Below, one piece after another: positions 1-9,358 of a DNA stretch of 64,000 nt. The stretch comes from Planctomycetota bacterium (GTDB lineage: Bacteria > Planctomycetota > UBA1135 > GCA-002686595): contig JAJDEW010000002.1 in NCBI GenBank assembly GCA_029259595.1, forward strand, positions 43,403-107,402, given 5' to 3'. Numbering within the stretch: the first letter of the stretch is position 1; every line of letters starts with the position of its first letter. The translations under genes were made by a program, and so were the position numbers. The notes under the pieces were generated by a model. It was not told the DNA's origin, ran no database searches, and saw nothing but the letters and a program-made list of their open reading frames with translations.

Positions 1-154
1 AAAGCCCGGCCGGCACACGAGAGCCAATCTACCGATTCGCCTGCGTTCTCGCGCACCTGCCGGGTCTCCCGGTCACATGCATCGCATCCGAAGCACTTTT
101 CCATCAGGCTGCTAGCGGATGCCGACTCTCAGGCATCCGGAGCGCAAGCGGGCG

Positions 155-559
155 TCACGAGGACTTGGTCGGAGCCGTGACGAAGGCCTGGAGCTCTTTC
201 AGCTCGCGCACGATCGAAGCGCGTGTCGTTTCCCAGGCCTCGCCGGAGTCTCCGGCGAGCTGCGTGAGCTTCGCCTTCAGGTCGCTCACGCGGCGGTTCA
301 GTTCGGCGCGCACGTCGTCGGCGTTCTCGCCGCCTTTCGCGAGCGCGGACGACAGCTTGCCATCGAGCGTGTCGAAGGAACTCTCGAGCCGATCGGTCTC
401 GGCCCCGACGCGTTCGACGAAGGCCTCTTTCCGATCGGCGCCGTAAGCGCGCAACTCGGTCCACAGGTCACCGGCCTCGTCCCGTGCGTCGGCTGCCTCC
501 GTTTTGGAGCAGCCGAGGGCGAGGGCGAAGAGCAGAGGGAGGGCGAAAAACAGCTTCAT
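155..559 (-). CDS. Small helical lipoprotein, function unknown
   Basis: A 134-residue protein with a lipoprotein signal: a hydrophobic stretch at residues 3-16 ends in LALGC, so Cys17 is the likely lipidation site. The mature part is almost entirely charged amphipathic helix rich in Glu, Arg, Lys and Ala, with heptad-like spacing that suggests a coiled coil or helical bundle in the periplasm or at a membrane. No catalytic motif is visible and I do not recognise a named family. The start is the ATG at the signal peptide. The 283 bases upstream, before the end of deoC, hold only its 5' region. The 154 bases downstream to the window edge hold no gene I can support. Confidence 0.75.
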   Translation of the reverse strand: MKLFFALPLLFALALGCSKTEAADARDEAGDLWTELRAYGADRKEAFVERVGAETDRLESSFDTLDGKLSSALAKGGENADDVRAELNRRVSDLKAKLTQLAGDSGEAWETTRASIVRELKELQAFVTAPTKSS

Positions 560-842
560 GGGGGACCTTCAGGTCGGGGGTTCGAGGAACACCTCCCGAC
601 AGGCAAGGGCCGTGCCATCGGCCGGAGTACGCCCCCAAACGGTTCGATGATCGGCCTCCGTTCCGAGCAACGCAGGTCTGCCATCGTGGTCGAGCATGGG
701 GTTCTCAGGTCGACCCTGAGGGTGGATGGCTCGGTCACGCTTGTGTCCGGTCTCGCTTCCGATGACCGCTGCGGGGGCCGTCGGGTTCGGGTGGCATCCA
801 CCGCAGGGTCGGTAGCCGGTGCCCGAAGGGTGATCCGGCTCG

Positions 843-1694
843 CTACGCGCTCGTTCGCGACCAGCGCTCGACGACGTCGTCGAGCAGCGACGAGGCTCCG
901 AAGCGCAGCCGTTGCGGGGTGAGCCACGCGTCGCCCACGCGGGCCTGAACGAGGGCCACGTAACCCAAGGCGTCCGCGGCCGTCCGGATCCCGCCGGCCG
1001 GCTTCAGGCCGATGCGACGTCCGGTCGCACGCTCGTGCTCGCGAATGACGTCGAGCAGGACCCCACAGCCGGCGAGCGTCGCGGCGTCGGGAAGCTTGCC
1101 CGTGGAGGTCTTCAGGAAGTCGGCGCCGCCTTCGATCGCGAGCTCGGCCGCCCGGCGCACCGTAGCCGGATCCCCCAGCTCGCCGATCTCGAGGATCACC
1201 TTGAGCTCGATCGAACCGCAGAGCGCCTTCATCTGCGCGATCTCCGCGCGCACGCCGTCCTCGTCGCCGGCGAGCAACGCGCCACGATTCAGCGGGACGT
1301 CGATCTCGTCCGCCCCGGCTTCGAGCGTGCGGCCTAGCTCGTCCAGCCGCGTGGCCAGGAACGACTGGCCGCTCGGAAAGGCGCCCGCCACGGAGGCCAC
1401 GCGCACCGGCGAATCCGCGAGGATTTCCTTCGCGACGGCGACGAAGACGGGATAGACGCAGACCGCCGCGACCGGTCCGCTTCCGGGCGCCGGGGACAGC
1501 GCCCGGGCACAGAGCCGACGGATGCGCGCAGGCGTGTCCGAGCCCTCGAGCGTCGTCAGGTCCATCGTCCGCACCAGGAGCTCGAGCGCGCGCTCCGGCG
1601 CGAGCCCCGTCGGAACGCGTCGGCGGAAGGCGTCAGCGGGCTCCGCGAGCCGGGCCTCGCCCTCCGGCGTCGTCGTCGGCTGCTGGTCGACCAT
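843..1694 (-). CDS. deoC: Deoxyribose-phosphate aldolase
   Basis: Class I aldolase that reversibly cleaves 2-deoxyribose 5-phosphate to glyceraldehyde 3-phosphate and acetaldehyde in deoxynucleoside catabolism, in the cytoplasm. The 283-residue product has the DeoC signatures: ADFLKTSTGK with Schiff-base Lys195, IGLKPAGGIRT with the second active-site Lys231, and Asp132 in ADEIDVPLN. The open frame extends about 120 codons further upstream, but that part is Arg-rich and unlike any protein, so the ATG at 1694 (MVDQQP) is taken as the start. Residues 1-35 are an N-terminal extension relative to the short E. coli enzyme, as in longer DeoC relatives. No other deo gene is adjacent. Confidence 0.93.
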   Translation of the reverse strand: MVDQQPTTTPEGEARLAEPADAFRRRVPTGLAPERALELLVRTMDLTTLEGSDTPARIRRLCARALSPAPGSGPVAAVCVYPVFVAVAKEILADSPVRVASVAGAFPSGQSFLATRLDELGRTLEAGADEIDVPLNRGALLAGDEDGVRAEIAQMKALCGSIELKVILEIGELGDPATVRRAAELAIEGGADFLKTSTGKLPDAATLAGCGVLLDVIREHERATGRRIGLKPAGGIRTAADALGYVALVQARVGDAWLTPQRLRFGASSLLDDVVERWSRTSA

Positions 1695-1888
1695 CCGGAA
1701 GATTCTAGCTCGCAAGCGAGTGGCGGATCGCGAGCACTTCCCGAGCCTCGCCACAGACGCCCCTTCGGGTAGCCTTCTCTGGAAGAGGAGAGCTTGATCC
1801 GCGTCCATCGAACGGCTCTCCTCGTCTCCCGTCCCGGGAGCGGAATTCCTTTCCTCCCGCCGTCCTCCATCCCACACGAACCCGACCC

Positions 1889-4483
1889 TTGCAGCGCATC
1901 GTTCTCCTCTTCGTCGGCCTCGTCGTGGCCGCCTTGCTCGGCGTGTTTCTCGTCTTGCAAGGCGACGGGGACGGGAATGGGGAGCGGGGGACGGTGGCCC
2001 TGCCCGGCGGAGCAGAGCCCGGCAGCGCGGATCCTTCGGCGTCCAGCGACCTGACCCCCGCACCCGGCTCGTCCGACACCGACTCCGTCGTGAGGATGGC
2101 GACTCCCGGTGCCGGCACCGAGGTCGTCGACGCGGGCCAAGGGCAGCGCGAGGACGTGCGCTCGGGGCGCGGGCGGGCGACGTTGTGCGTGGTCACGAAG
2201 GACGGAAGAAGGCCGCTTCCGGGAGCCGAGGTGTACCTCGTCGGCGAGCTCGGCGCGAGCGAGACAGAACGCTGGCGTGACTACGATCAGGTCGATGACT
2301 TCGCGCGCGCCAAGGGACGGCATCTCGTCGCGGATGCGAAGGGGTGTGTGCGCTTCGATCCGCCGGAGGGCAATTTTGTTCGCGTCGTCGGTGCAGCGCC
2401 CGGGTTGTGGGGCCGTGACGAGTTCTCCGTGACCGGCGACACGACCTACTGGCTCGAGCTCGACGCCGACGCGACCCTGCGGGTCCAGGTCGTCGACGAA
2501 CGCGGCCGACCGCAGCTCGGCGCAGGGGTCGTCTTGAGCCGTCATCACGCGGCCTATCGTCTCGTCCGCGAGGAGCGCCTGACCGGCGGGGCGCAAGCGC
2601 TGGCCGAGTTCCGGCATGCGCAGCGTCGCATCGACGCCGTGGAGGGAGTGCGCTGGGCGGTCGAGCTCGAGGCGCTGCTCGCTACACCCGTGCTCGAGTG
2701 GCTCGAGCCCGAGGCCTTGCCGACCGGGATCGTCCGCCTCGTTCAGCCTGCGACCGGCTCGGTCGTGGTACACGTGGAGGACTTGGGCGGTGAACCGCTC
2801 GAAGCCGGCGTGGACGTCACGCTGCGCCTCATACTTCCCGGTGAGGGGCGCGAGCGCTCGGCGTTCCAGCACGGCAACCGCATCGAGATCAAGAAGGCGC
2901 TCGCCAACGGGCGCGCGCGGTTCGACTTCGTGGATACGCCCTTCGAGTTCGAGGTCGCGGCCTCGGTCGAGGGTGCCCTGCTCCCGACGCGTGCCTTCCT
3001 GGAGGGACCACGGAGCCCGGGCGAGACCGTCGAGACCACGCTGCGTCTGGGATCCGACCATCCGGTGCTCGTCTTCCGTGCGGTCACGACTGACGGCGAC
3101 GCGCTGGGCGGCGCGGAGCTGCAACTGCGCCTGACGGAGGTCTCCGAGCTGTACTCGAGCGACATCGACGGTACCGTCGAGACCGCCCGGGACGGCACCT
3201 TCGTCGTCGACGTCACCGCCCACCGCGAGGGGGCTTCGCAGCACAGGCTCGTGGTGTGTCAGGGCGACTGGAAGGCGCCGATCCTCTCGGCCGAAGTCGC
3301 CCTGGACCGCAAGCTCGTCTTCGGCCGAAACGACATGGGCGACCTCGTTCTGCGCGCTCCGGTCGCCTTCGTGTCGGGACGCGTGGTCGACCGGAGCGGG
3401 GCGGCGATGCCAGCCGCTCGGCTGCACCTGCGGCGCAAGTCCGGGGACAGCTGGCAGCAGGTCTACGACTTCGAACAGCACACCGATGCCACCGGCGAGT
3501 TTTCCGTCGCCGGATCCGTCGTGGGCGAGGCCTTCCAGCTCTATGCCAAGGGCAAGGACTTCCTCTCCGAGACCGTCGAGTTCGTTCCGGGCGGCGAGGT
3601 GACCTTGGTCGTTCAGCGCACGGGCAGCCTGGCCGGATCCGTGCTGCTCGACGACGAACTGGACGAGTCGCTCGTTCAGGTACGGCTCGAGCGCGGGAAG
3701 GGCAGCGAAAGCCCGCTCGAATGGAGCGACACGAACCGCGGCTTGAAGGACGGCGTCTTCGTCTTCGAAGGCCTGCCGCCGGGGGCGTATGACGTCGGGG
3801 TCTGGCTGCAAGGCGATCGCGAAGCCCTGCGCCGGATCGAGGACGTCTGGGTGGCGGACGGCTCGCAGAACACGGACGGTCGGCTGCAGAACATCGACCT
3901 GCGCAACGAGATCCACTCCTTCCGCTTGACCCTCGAGGGAACCGGTGACGAGCCGGTGTCGGGCAACGCACGCTATGCTCCGGCGGGGTCCGAGGTCTGG
4001 CAGCACCGCTACTTCGAAGGGAGCGAAGTGACCTTGCTCGCGCGGACCGCTGCGGTCGACGTCCTGCTGGACGTCAAGGGCTACCGGCTGCAACGCCTCG
4101 AGGATTTGCGCGGCGACAGGACCCTGACCCTGGCAAAGAATCTCCGGGTAAGGGTCCTCTTGACAGGCGACGCCGAGCTCCCGGGCGACCCCTACTTCGT
4201 CAAGGTCTCCTTCGTGAGGCCGGACAACCGCAGCTTCGGAATCCTGTGGGGCGCGGCCGCCTTCGACGAACGCCGCGAGGTCGTCGTGGAAGCGAACACG
4301 ACCGGGACCTTGGAGGTGCGCTGGTTGGTCGAACGGCGCCGCGAACGAGGTGGTGTCGCGACGACGGTGGACCTCGCGCGCAAGCAGACGGTCGAGATCT
4401 TCGAGTCGAGCTCGGAGCAGACCGTCAGCGTGAGTCTGAGCCGGGAGGAGATGAAGGAGCTCCTCGCGGTAGCAGGTCTCTGA
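1889..4483 (+). CDS. Membrane-anchored protein with carboxypeptidase-regulatory-like repeats
   Basis: An 864-residue protein starting at a TTG codon. No better in-frame start lies upstream, and the N-terminus is a clear signal anchor (hydrophobic residues 4-23). A Gly/Asp/Ser-rich linker of about 70 residues follows. The rest is extracytoplasmic and beta-rich, made of several modules of the CarboxypepD_reg or Ig-like type: phrases such as VSGRVVDRSGAAMPAARL and FEGLPPGAYDVGV are typical of transthyretin-like folds. No enzyme motif is visible. Similar modules form the outer half of the sigma-factor fusion at 43009. Probable roles are surface structure or ligand sensing. The TTG start is the least certain part of the call. 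Confidence 0.75.
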   Translation: MQRIVLLFVGLVVAALLGVFLVLQGDGDGNGERGTVALPGGAEPGSADPSASSDLTPAPGSSDTDSVVRMATPGAGTEVVDAGQGQREDVRSGRGRATLCVVTKDGRRPLPGAEVYLVGELGASETERWRDYDQVDDFARAKGRHLVADAKGCVRFDPPEGNFVRVVGAAPGLWGRDEFSVTGDTTYWLELDADATLRVQVVDERGRPQLGAGVVLSRHHAAYRLVREERLTGGAQALAEFRHAQRRIDAVEGVRWAVELEALLATPVLEWLEPEALPTGIVRLVQPATGSVVVHVEDLGGEPLEAGVDVTLRLILPGEGRERSAFQHGNRIEIKKALANGRARFDFVDTPFEFEVAASVEGALLPTRAFLEGPRSPGETVETTLRLGSDHPVLVFRAVTTDGDALGGAELQLRLTEVSELYSSDIDGTVETARDGTFVVDVTAHREGASQHRLVVCQGDWKAPILSAEVALDRKLVFGRNDMGDLVLRAPVAFVSGRVVDRSGAAMPAARLHLRRKSGDSWQQVYDFEQHTDATGEFSVAGSVVGEAFQLYAKGKDFLSETVEFVPGGEVTLVVQRTGSLAGSVLLDDELDESLVQVRLERGKGSESPLEWSDTNRGLKDGVFVFEGLPPGAYDVGVWLQGDREALRRIEDVWVADGSQNTDGRLQNIDLRNEIHSFRLTLEGTGDEPVSGNARYAPAGSEVWQHRYFEGSEVTLLARTAAVDVLLDVKGYRLQRLEDLRGDRTLTLAKNLRVRVLLTGDAELPGDPYFVKVSFVRPDNRSFGILWGAAAFDERREVVVEANTTGTLEVRWLVERRRERGGVATTVDLARKQTVEIFESSSEQTVSVSLSREEMKELLAVAGL

Positions 4484-4863
4484 GCCCCGGGCGGCGCGGG
4501 CTCCTTCTTCGCCTCGTCCTCCGTTGCTCCGTGGCGCGACGGGCCGTGCCCGCGGCGCTCGCCGGCGGTGGCCGGGGCCGAGTCGAGTCGAGTCGCCCGT
4601 CCGCGAGCTCGTCCTCGCTCCGTCCGGGAAGCTCAGCGCATCCGGAGGCGCTGGTGACGAAGCACGGCCCTTGCGCCGCCGTTACGCTCCGAAATCCGGC
4701 GGTCGAAATACTCCTCGGCATCCTGCGTGATGGTGGGGCAGGACGGAGGGTCACTCCGTTAGAATCCCCGGCCCGGTCGCGGCTCTGCTCGACGCCTTGG
4801 CGGTCGGAATGAACGGAGTCCCATCGTGGCGCCGACGCCTCGCTTCTTCCTCCTCCTCAGCCC
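4484..4863. other. Intergenic region before the kinase gene
   Basis: 380 bases without a convincing gene. A weak GC hairpin (GAGCCC at 4482-4487 with GGGCTC at 4498-4503) overlaps the preceding stop codon and is followed by pyrimidines; it could be a poor terminator. TAGAAT at 4760-4765 resembles a -10 hexamer, but no good -35 element lies upstream. No tRNA-like fold was seen. Confidence 0.3.
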
Positions 4864-7284
4864 ATGACGACTTGCTCGAACTGCGGTTTCCAGGCCGACT
4901 TCGAGTTCCAGTTCTGTCCCAAGTGCGGAACGAAGCGAGCGGGTGGGCCGGAGGACACGTTGATCGGCCGGATCCTCAGCGGGAAGTTCCGCATCGAGGG
5001 TGAGATCGGCTCCGGTTCGATGGGGACGGTCTACCTGGCCGAGCACCTGGCCCTGAAGAAGAAGGTGGCGCTCAAAATCCTGCATTCGGACATGCAGATC
5101 TCGGAGGAGTCGCTCCAGCGCTTCCAGCGCGAGGGGATCGCGGCCGGCAAGTTCAACCACCCTGGCCTGATCCAGATCTTCGACTTCGACAAGGACGAGC
5201 AGGGGACGTTCTACCTGGCGATGGAGTACCTCGAGGGGCTGAACCTCAAGGCCTTCCTCGCGAAGAAGAAGAAGCTCTCGTCGCGGCTCGCGGTCGACAT
5301 CATCACCCAGATCCTCTCGGTACTGGCGGAGGCCCACGCCCACGGCATCGTCCACCGCGACCTGAAGCCCGACAACATCATGGTGATGGAGAACCCGTCG
5401 GGTTCGTTCACCGTGAAGGTGCTCGATTTCGGCCTCTCGAAGCTCGTCGACATTCCGATGTCGAAGAGCATGCAAACCCAGGTCGGCCGCATCCTGGGCA
5501 CGCCGCTCTACATGGCGCCCGAGCAATGCGCCGGCGACGAGGCGGACGCGCGCAGCGACATCTACGCGGCCGGGCTGATCCTGTACGAGCTCCTGACGGG
5601 GATCACGGCCTTTCCCGACGAGAGCACGACCGAGATCCTCTTCTCCCGCCCGACGCGGGAGGCCCCCTCGATCCTCAACGAGCACGGCGACCTCGGCATT
5701 CCGCCCGACCTGGACGGCGTCATCCAGTGCGCGCTGCAGCGCCGCCGCGACGATCGCTACCAGACGGTGGACGAGATGCTCGCGGACCTCGACGAAGTAC
5801 GCTATCCCGACACGCCCGAGGGGTCGCGCGGCGTCTCGCGCCTGCGATCGACTTCACGCTCGCGCGGCGCGAATCCGGCGGCTCCGCTGACGGGTGGGGC
5901 CGCGGGCGGCCGGGCGGGGGCGTCGTCCGAGACGGCAAGCACCGGCGCCGGACTGCCGCGAGTCGTCCTGCTCGTGCTCCTGGTCGTGGTCGTCGCCGGT
6001 CTGGGTGTCTGGGGCGCGCTGAGCTGGCTTCCGGGCGGGGCCGGCAACGCGGGCGCCTCGGACTCTGCGGCCGTGCGTGTGCGAGAAAAGGCCGAGAGCG
6101 AACGGACGCCGCAAGAGTTGCGCTACGGGATCCTGCTCGATCAGGCCGAGTCCGCCTACCGGCGCGGCGACCTGTCCAGCGCGCTCAACATGGCGGACGA
6201 GGCGATCCTCACGGAGTGTGTCGACGCCGACGCCTACCTGCTGCGCGCGCGCATTCGCCGCAGCCTCGGAGACCTCGCGATCGCCTTTTCGGACGCGCGC
6301 GCCGCCGTGAGTGCGGACTCCGACTACGGCGACGCCTGGGCCGAGCAGGGGCTCATCCAATGGGAGCAGGACGATGCGCAGGCGGCCGAGGTCAGCTTCC
6401 GCCGCGCCATCGCGGAGGACGCACAGAATGTCGAGGCTCTGACGGGACTCGGGCGCATCGCCAAGGCGGGCGGTCGGCGCGACGAGGCGCGCGCCCTGCT
6501 CGAGCAGGCGGCTGATCTGAAGCCGAACGCGCCCCAACCCGTGCTCGAGCTCGGTTGGCTGCACCTCGAGGAGGGCGAGGTGGACTTCGCGCGCGACGCC
6601 TTCGAGCGCGCGTTGCGCAACGACTCGCGCTCCGCTTCGGCGCGCGAAGGGCTCGGGCGCGTGCACCTCGAGCTGGACGAGATCGGTGAAGCGGAGAGCG
6701 AGTTCCTGGCTGCCTTGCAGCTCGACGCCGGCCGCACCGACATCGTGCACGACGTGGCGCTCTTGATGCTCGAGAACGAGCGCTTCTCCGAGGCCAAGAG
6801 CCTCCTGGAGCGCACCTTGAAGGCGGCCCACGACCCCGAGCTCTCGGTGCTCTTGGCGCTGACGCTCGAGCGTTCCGGCGACGTGGAGGCGGCTCAGCGA
6901 GCCCTCGAGGGGGGGCTCGAGCGAGGTGGCAAGCAGGCCGAGGCCGCCGCGTTGTTGGGGCTCCTGCGTGCGGAGAACGGCGACGCCGAGGCTGCGCTCG
7001 AAGCCTTCGACCAGGCGCTCGAGCTGGACGAGCGCTGCTTCGCGGCGCACCGCGGACGCGGGCTCGTGCTGGCGAGCGAACAGCGCTACCGCGAGGCCGC
7101 CGAAGCCCTCGCGCTCGCCTCCGCGATCGATCCGAACGACGCCGACACCCACTTCGTCCTGGGTGTGCTTCACATGGAGTACCTGGGCAACGTCGAAGAC
7201 GCGCTGGTCCACCTCTCGACCTACGACGCGCTGGACGGCAGCGATGCGCGCGTCAAGGGCTGGATCCGCGAGCTGGATCGCTGA
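4864..7284 (+). CDS. Zinc-ribbon, Ser/Thr protein kinase, transmembrane and TPR protein
   Basis: An 806-residue signalling protein. Residues 4-21 form a CxxC-x10-CxxC zinc ribbon. Residues 42-320 are a Hanks-type kinase: glycine loop GSGSMGTVY, ATP-anchoring Lys71 in VALKIL, catalytic HRDLKPDN with Asp166, metal-binding Asp188 in DFGLSK, and an APEQ motif. After a low-complexity linker, one transmembrane helix lies near residues 365-388. From about 415 to the end are roughly ten TPR-like repeats, placed outside the membrane if the kinase is cytoplasmic. All catalytic residues are present, so activity is expected. The substrate is unknown. The downstream gene is convergent and starts its stop codon 4 bases away. 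Confidence 0.92.
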   Translation: MTTCSNCGFQADFEFQFCPKCGTKRAGGPEDTLIGRILSGKFRIEGEIGSGSMGTVYLAEHLALKKKVALKILHSDMQISEESLQRFQREGIAAGKFNHPGLIQIFDFDKDEQGTFYLAMEYLEGLNLKAFLAKKKKLSSRLAVDIITQILSVLAEAHAHGIVHRDLKPDNIMVMENPSGSFTVKVLDFGLSKLVDIPMSKSMQTQVGRILGTPLYMAPEQCAGDEADARSDIYAAGLILYELLTGITAFPDESTTEILFSRPTREAPSILNEHGDLGIPPDLDGVIQCALQRRRDDRYQTVDEMLADLDEVRYPDTPEGSRGVSRLRSTSRSRGANPAAPLTGGAAGGRAGASSETASTGAGLPRVVLLVLLVVVVAGLGVWGALSWLPGGAGNAGASDSAAVRVREKAESERTPQELRYGILLDQAESAYRRGDLSSALNMADEAILTECVDADAYLLRARIRRSLGDLAIAFSDARAAVSADSDYGDAWAEQGLIQWEQDDAQAAEVSFRRAIAEDAQNVEALTGLGRIAKAGGRRDEARALLEQAADLKPNAPQPVLELGWLHLEEGEVDFARDAFERALRNDSRSASAREGLGRVHLELDEIGEAESEFLAALQLDAGRTDIVHDVALLMLENERFSEAKSLLERTLKAAHDPELSVLLALTLERSGDVEAAQRALEGGLERGGKQAEAAALLGLLRAENGDAEAALEAFDQALELDERCFAAHRGRGLVLASEQRYREAAEALALASAIDPNDADTHFVLGVLHMEYLGNVEDALVHLSTYDALDGSDARVKGWIRELDR

Positions 7285-7287
7285 GGG

Positions 7288-8226
7288 TCAGGGGGCGTAT
7301 TCGAACTCGAGGAAGTCGCGTTCGTAGCCGTCCAGTCGCTCGAGTTCGGAGCGGAAGTTCGGCTGCGCGGCGATGGGGGCTCCGCTGCGCAAGACACCCT
7401 GAAGGAACTGCTGGAAGCCTTCCTGACGCGGCTCTTCCCCCTCGGGCACGATCGACGTCTCGGGATGGAAGTGCAGCAGATAGGCGAAGAACGTCCCCTG
7501 GATCACCAAGCGCGCGTGTGTGTCCTCGGATGCGTAGGAGTCGATCCCTTCGTTCACGAGCCGGCGCAAGGGGATGTAGCGCCGCGTACCTTCGAGCTCG
7601 CTCAGCTGACCCCAGGCCCACGCATCGCTCCAGTAGATGAGCGAGAAGTAGGCGGACAGCCCTTCGACGACGAACGTGTCGAGGCCCGGGCCGAAGGCCT
7701 CGTAGAGATACTGGTGCACGGCCGAGTGTGTCGCCCAGATCTTCAGAGCGAGCATGTTGTCGTTGGCGACCATGGCGACCGGTGCGCCCGGCGCCTGATC
7801 GGCATAGAAGCTGCTGTAGACCGAGGAGTGCGTACCTCCGTGCGTGTTCCCGAAGCCGTTGTATTCCGCGATGGTCGGGAAGACGAGTACATCGACCGGC
7901 GACGTCGGTAGGTGGCTCGTCCCCAGGATGTTCTGGTAGAAGGGCAGCATCGCTTCCAGCGCGTCGGCCAGCTCACGCCCGATCCAGTAGGGCAGCGTCG
8001 TTTGGACGACGTAGTGGTCCGATGCGATCCGCCAGCGCCGGTCCCACGAGTCGTGATTCTCGAGGAGCGTGAGCGAGCGACGCAGCCGCCGGTCGACCCG
8101 GGTCAGGGCCTCCTCGAGGAGCTGCGCGTTCACGTGGTCGAGGTCGGTCCGCGGCGAGGCCCCGGGCACGGGGTCCAGGGCGGGCGCCGCGGCGAGCAGG
8201 AGGGACAGGGCGGGAAGGAAGAGCAT
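7288..8226 (-). CDS. Secreted DUF1570-like gluzincin relative with altered zinc motif
   Basis: A 312-residue protein with a signal peptide (hydrophobic residues 2-14, cleavage probably near Ala15). The middle resembles planctomycete DUF1570-type peptidase-like proteins, where an HExxHQ helix is followed after about 20 residues by an EG(L)xxYF helix. Here the first element reads THSAVHQ and the second VVEGLSAYFS. Both histidines and the later Glu remain, but the catalytic Glu after the first His is Ser. The protein is therefore probably a non-catalytic relative, or uses another base. It is convergent with the kinase gene. Family assignment rests on motif spacing only. Confidence 0.65.
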   Translation of the reverse strand: MLFLPALSLLLAAAPALDPVPGASPRTDLDHVNAQLLEEALTRVDRRLRRSLTLLENHDSWDRRWRIASDHYVVQTTLPYWIGRELADALEAMLPFYQNILGTSHLPTSPVDVLVFPTIAEYNGFGNTHGGTHSSVYSSFYADQAPGAPVAMVANDNMLALKIWATHSAVHQYLYEAFGPGLDTFVVEGLSAYFSLIYWSDAWAWGQLSELEGTRRYIPLRRLVNEGIDSYASEDTHARLVIQGTFFAYLLHFHPETSIVPEGEEPRQEGFQQFLQGVLRSGAPIAAQPNFRSELERLDGYERDFLEFEYAP

Positions 8227-8392
8227 GGGGGTGCGGGAGCGATGCGATGCGGCCGGCGGACGGCGTCATTTCGACCGCGCTCGATTCTACGGCGTCGCCG
8301 TTCGGGGCCCAGTCCCCGCTTGGTTCGGACTGGGAAACGCGGACGTTGCCCCGTTCGCCCCCGGTCGGCCGGTTCCGGTCGCCCAGCGCGGC

Positions 8393-9358
8393 TCAGCCGG
8401 TCACGCGGCGCCAGGTCGTGGGCGCGATGTTGCCGCCGCAGATCACGACGACGACGTCGCGGCCCGCATAGCGCTCCTCGTCGCGCAACAGGCCGGCCAG
8501 CGCGGCTCCAGCCGCTCCCTCGACGGGGCGGCCCAGCTCGCGCCCGGCCAGGCGCATGGCGGCGGCGATCTCGTCCTCCCCGACCAGGGTCGAGTCCGCG
8601 AGCAGGTCCCGGCACAGCCCGAAGGTCAGGGCCCCTTCCTCGAGGCCTCCGGCCGTCGCGTCCGACAGCGTCGTTTCGCAGGCCACGTCCACGATCCGTC
8701 CCGCCGCCAACGCAGCGTGCAGCGCGGGCGAGCGTCGTGGTGAGATGCCGTGCACGGCGGTCGTGGGCGAGCGTGCCGCCAGCCATCCGGCCAGGCCCGC
8801 GGCCAGACCTCCGCCGCCGACCGAGACGAACACGGCGTCCGGTGCGGCCAGCTTGTCCGTGAGCTCGCGCCCGATCGTGCCCTGCCCGGCGATGACGTCG
8901 GGGTCGTTGTAGGGCGAGACGTAGGTCTCTTCCCGCTCGCGCGCGTGAGCGCGGGCCGCGCGCTCCGCCTCGACGCAGTCGTTGCCTTCGAAGCGCACCT
9001 CGGCGCCGAGCGCCCGGACGACCTCGAGCTTCGCGGCGGAAGCTCCGTGTGGCGCGAAGACCAGGGCCGCGACGCCGAGCTCGCGCGCGGCCCAGGCGAC
9101 GGCTGCGCCGTGGTTCCCGGTCGATGCCGCGACCACTCCGCCCAGCCCGCCCGCGTCCTGCGCGAGCAAGAGCTTGTTCAAGGCGCCGCGCAGCTTGAAC
9201 GAGCCCGTGTGTTGCAGGTTCTCGAGCTTGGCGTGGACGCGCGCGTCTCCGGGCGTGCGGAGCTCGACGAGCGGCGTCCGCACGATCCAAGGAGAGATCC
9301 GCTCGTGCGCTGCCGTGACCTCGCGTTCGAAGTCGATGACGGGCTCCGGCCGGTTCAC
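8393..9358 (-). CDS. Threonine/serine dehydratase-like PLP enzyme
   Basis: A 321-residue fold-type II PLP enzyme of the threonine/serine dehydratase group. TGSFKLRGA carries the PLP-binding Lys55, AASTGNHG holds the cofactor-contact Asn, and VSVGGGGLAAG is the phosphate-binding glycine loop. It probably deaminates threonine or serine to a 2-oxo acid. Racemase or diaminopropionate-type activity is also possible in this group. There is no C-terminal ACT domain, so feedback control by isoleucine is not expected. The start is the GTG at 9358, because it overlaps the stop of the upstream peptidase gene as GTGA. The longer open frame is only a shadow inside that gene. Confidence 0.85.
   Translation of the reverse strand: MNRPEPVIDFEREVTAAHERISPWIVRTPLVELRTPGDARVHAKLENLQHTGSFKLRGALNKLLLAQDAGGLGGVVAASTGNHGAAVAWAARELGVAALVFAPHGASAAKLEVVRALGAEVRFEGNDCVEAERAARAHAREREETYVSPYNDPDVIAGQGTIGRELTDKLAAPDAVFVSVGGGGLAAGLAGWLAARSPTTAVHGISPRRSPALHAALAAGRIVDVACETTLSDATAGGLEEGALTFGLCRDLLADSTLVGEDEIAAAMRLAGRELGRPVEGAAGAALAGLLRDEERYAGRDVVVVICGGNIAPTTWRRVTG

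Noticed and set aside
1556..4093. An 845-codon minus-strand open frame opposite the beta-sandwich protein
   Set aside because: It runs into deoC in a shifted frame, has no domain, and shows the composition of an antisense shadow.
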